A stretch of 57,364 nt of DNA from a virus. The stretch lies in IMG/VR virus record IMGVR_UViG_3300005807_000014, positions 1-57,364 of that record; one strand, 5' to 3'. Made by a program: the position numbers and the translations under genes. Every line of letters begins with the position of its first letter. The stretch's first letter is position 1. Below, piece after piece: positions 55,829-57,364 of the stretch. The notes beneath the pieces are model-generated. The model saw nothing but the letters and a program-made list of their open reading frames with translations, was not told the DNA's origin and did not search any database.

Positions 55829-57364
55829 ATGGACTACAAAAACCCGGATTATGCTCAAATATTTGCTAAACGCAACGACGCGCTAACTCGGATAGCCCGG
55901 GATCCGCAATACCTCGCAGCCTGCAAAATACATTACAAAACTAACCCCTGGGATTTTATCAACGATTGGGCATTTACGTTCGAGCCGAGAAATATTGAGC
56001 GCGGGCTGATTGCGTCGATACCGTTTGTTCTGTGGGATAGACAAATAGATTATCTAAAATGGCTCTATAAGCGCTGGCGACTGGGAGAGCGCGGGTTAGT
56101 CGAGAAATCACGCGATTGCGGCGTCACATGGCTGAGCGTAGGTTTTGCGGTTTCTATGTTTCTGTTTATCGATGGATTTTCTGTGGGTTTTGGATCGAGA
56201 AAAGAGGATCTCGTCGACAAAAAGGGGGATCCTGACTCAATTTTTGAAAAAATACGGCATCTAATATCGACAATTCCTGCTCAATTTTTACCTGATGGAT
56301 TTAACGGAAGAGACCACTCATCACATATGCGGCTCACAAATGCGATGAGCGGGGCATCGATAACGGGTGAGGCCGGTGACAACATTGGGCGTGGTGGGCG
56401 CAAGTCTCTCTATATAGTAGATGAGGCGGCGTTTATCGATCATCAGGATATTGTTGACAAAGCTCTATCTCAAAATACCAACTGTCAGATCGACATATCA
56501 ACGCCCAACGGCAACGGCAACACGTTTTACAAAAAACGGCAGAGGTTCAATAACACAGATAGGGTTTTCATTTTTGATTGGCGTGATGACCCCAGAAAAG
56601 ACGACGCCTGGTATAAAAAACAGGTTGAGGAGCAGGATGAGGTGACTGTTGCCCAAGAGATTGACCGCGATTACAACGCATCGCAGGAGGATGTGTTTAT
56701 CCCAGCAAAATGGGTTGCAGCGTCTATTGATGCGCATATTACGCTAGGATTTCGCGCTGAGGGGATTAGGACTACTGGATTTGACCCAGCCGATACCGGT
56801 GATGCAAAAGCGATCACTAACCGGCACGGGTCCGTAATCGTTGAGTGCAAACAAAAAACCGATGGGGATATTACACAAGCAATTCCATGGGCGTTCCACG
56901 AGGCGGACCGTTTCCGGGCTGATATTTTTGGATATGACGCTGACGGGATGGGTGCCCCGTCCATGAAAATGCAGTTGACTACAATGTCAGTCGATAGAGT
57001 TAAAATCGTGCCGTATTACGGCAGTGCGGGGGTCAGCGAACCCGGGAAACGGATTAAACAGGTGCGTAGAGAGAAATCCGAGTTCCGTGCCGGCACTCAT
57101 AATCTGCTGGAAACACAGATTAAAAACAACGCTGATACGTATCTGAATTTCCGTGCTCAGACCTGGATGTGGCTAAGAGACCGTTTCGAGGCAACGTATA
57201 TTGCTATTACACGGTCCAGGCAGGGCCAGGTAGTCAATTTCAGCGTTGAGGACCTGATTAGCCTCAGTTCAGAGTGTGAGAATTTGAGAGAGGTACAAGC
57301 CGAAATATCAAGGCCGATGAGGATTTTCACAAACAATGGTAAAATAAAGGTAGAAGGGAAAAAG
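55829..57364 (+). CDS. terL: Terminase large subunit (5' part, runs off the window end)
   Basis: ATPase-nuclease motor that packages DNA into the prohead through the portal. Joined with 2-211 the protein has 555 residues. Visible motifs: a deviant Walker A around residues 92-101 (EKSRDCGVTW), Walker B with catalytic acid in SLYIVDEAAF (about 193-202), the coupling motif STPNGNG (about 224-230), and a nuclease half with acidic clusters GFDPADTG and GYDADGMG. The ATG follows the HicB-like gene and the 37-bp inverted repeat by about 50 bases. The TerL family assignment is firm; the packaging type (headful or cos) cannot be read from sequence alone. Confidence 0.95.
   Translation, partial: MDYKNPDYAQIFAKRNDALTRIARDPQYLAACKIHYKTNPWDFINDWAFTFEPRNIERGLIASIPFVLWDRQIDYLKWLYKRWRLGERGLVEKSRDCGVTWLSVGFAVSMFLFIDGFSVGFGSRKEDLVDKKGDPDSIFEKIRHLISTIPAQFLPDGFNGRDHSSHMRLTNAMSGASITGEAGDNIGRGGRKSLYIVDEAAFIDHQDIVDKALSQNTNCQIDISTPNGNGNTFYKKRQRFNNTDRVFIFDWRDDPRKDDAWYKKQVEEQDEVTVAQEIDRDYNASQEDVFIPAKWVAASIDAHITLGFRAEGIRTTGFDPADTGDAKAITNRHGSVIVECKQKTDGDITQAIPWAFHEADRFRADIFGYDADGMGAPSMKMQLTTMSVDRVKIVPYYGSAGVSEPGKRIKQVRREKSEFRAGTHNLLETQIKNNADTYLNFRAQTWMWLRDRFEATYIAITRSRQGQVVNFSVEDLISLSSECENLREVQAEISRPMRIFTNNGKIKVEGKK
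57286..57364. repeat. Terminal direct repeat (right copy), circle overlap
   Basis: Exact copy of positions 1-79. It lies inside the large terminase gene, which is complete only when the two ends are joined. Confidence 0.95.

Noticed and set aside
1-57364. tRNA genes
   Set aside because: I found no segment with a T-loop GGTTCRANYCC and matching acceptor stem. A tRNA scan would decide.

Overview
The window is a complete tailed-phage genome opened at an arbitrary point. The first 79 bases are repeated exactly as the last 79, and the large terminase gene runs off the right end (from 55829) and finishes at position 211, so the molecule closes into a circle of 57285 bp. An N4-gp56-type major capsid protein, a long (about 750 aa) portal, a T7-like order of adaptor, tail and internal virion proteins, and no tape-measure, sheath or baseplate genes point to a podovirus. 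YdaS- and XRE-type repressors, a lambda-like divergent control region and Gram-negative features (lipoprotein, FecI-like sigma factor) suggest a temperate-looking phage of a proteobacterium, probably a gammaproteobacterium. I found no integrase, transposase, DNA polymerase or RNA polymerase gene. The host is inferred only.

Layout. (1) Late module, + strand, 54.5 kb through the origin of numbering to 24.84 kb: small and large terminase, portal, scaffold, capsid, tail spikes and fibres, adaptor and tail proteins, GNAT-like protein, and internal virion proteins ending in an 1822-residue polyvalent protein. Near-identical 37-bp sequences in opposite orientation lie just before the large terminase and just after the last late gene. 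(2) Left early operon, - strand, 36.3 to 24.9 kb: many small phage proteins, a RecE-like nuclease with a Sak4-like ATPase, an ECF sigma factor in a coupled three-gene operon, a nucleotide-sugar type enzyme, and one + strand island (27033) resembling the Acb2/Tad1 signal-sponge family. (3) Control region 36.3-37.4 kb with divergent promoters and HTH proteins. (4) Right early operon, + strand, 36.6 to 44.7 kb: a roughly 280-nt structured RNA, a second YdaS protein, a DUF1376 initiator carrying iterons, a P-like helicase loader, small nucleases (YbcO, VRR-NUC), a MazG-like protein and lysis candidates. (5) A second - strand early block, 54.3 to 44.8 kb: about 25 small genes from a strong promoter, with a DNA glycosylase, Gp49, a PEGA lipoprotein and a HigA-like protein.

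The most unusual content is in block 5. Three intergenic spacers (50657-50710, 51127-51184, 52100-52158) carry complete type I hammerhead ribozyme cores, each between a stop codon and the next ribosome binding site, so the polycistronic RNA probably cuts itself between genes. Other spacers in the same operon carry a recurring GCGCC/GGCGC hairpin. Two ParB-type parS sites (48089-48104, 54675-54690) and the lack of an integrase allow the idea of an extrachromosomal prophage that borrows the host partition system. Three genes, including the portal, are broken by one-base changes in short homopolymers, so base-call errors must be considered throughout.
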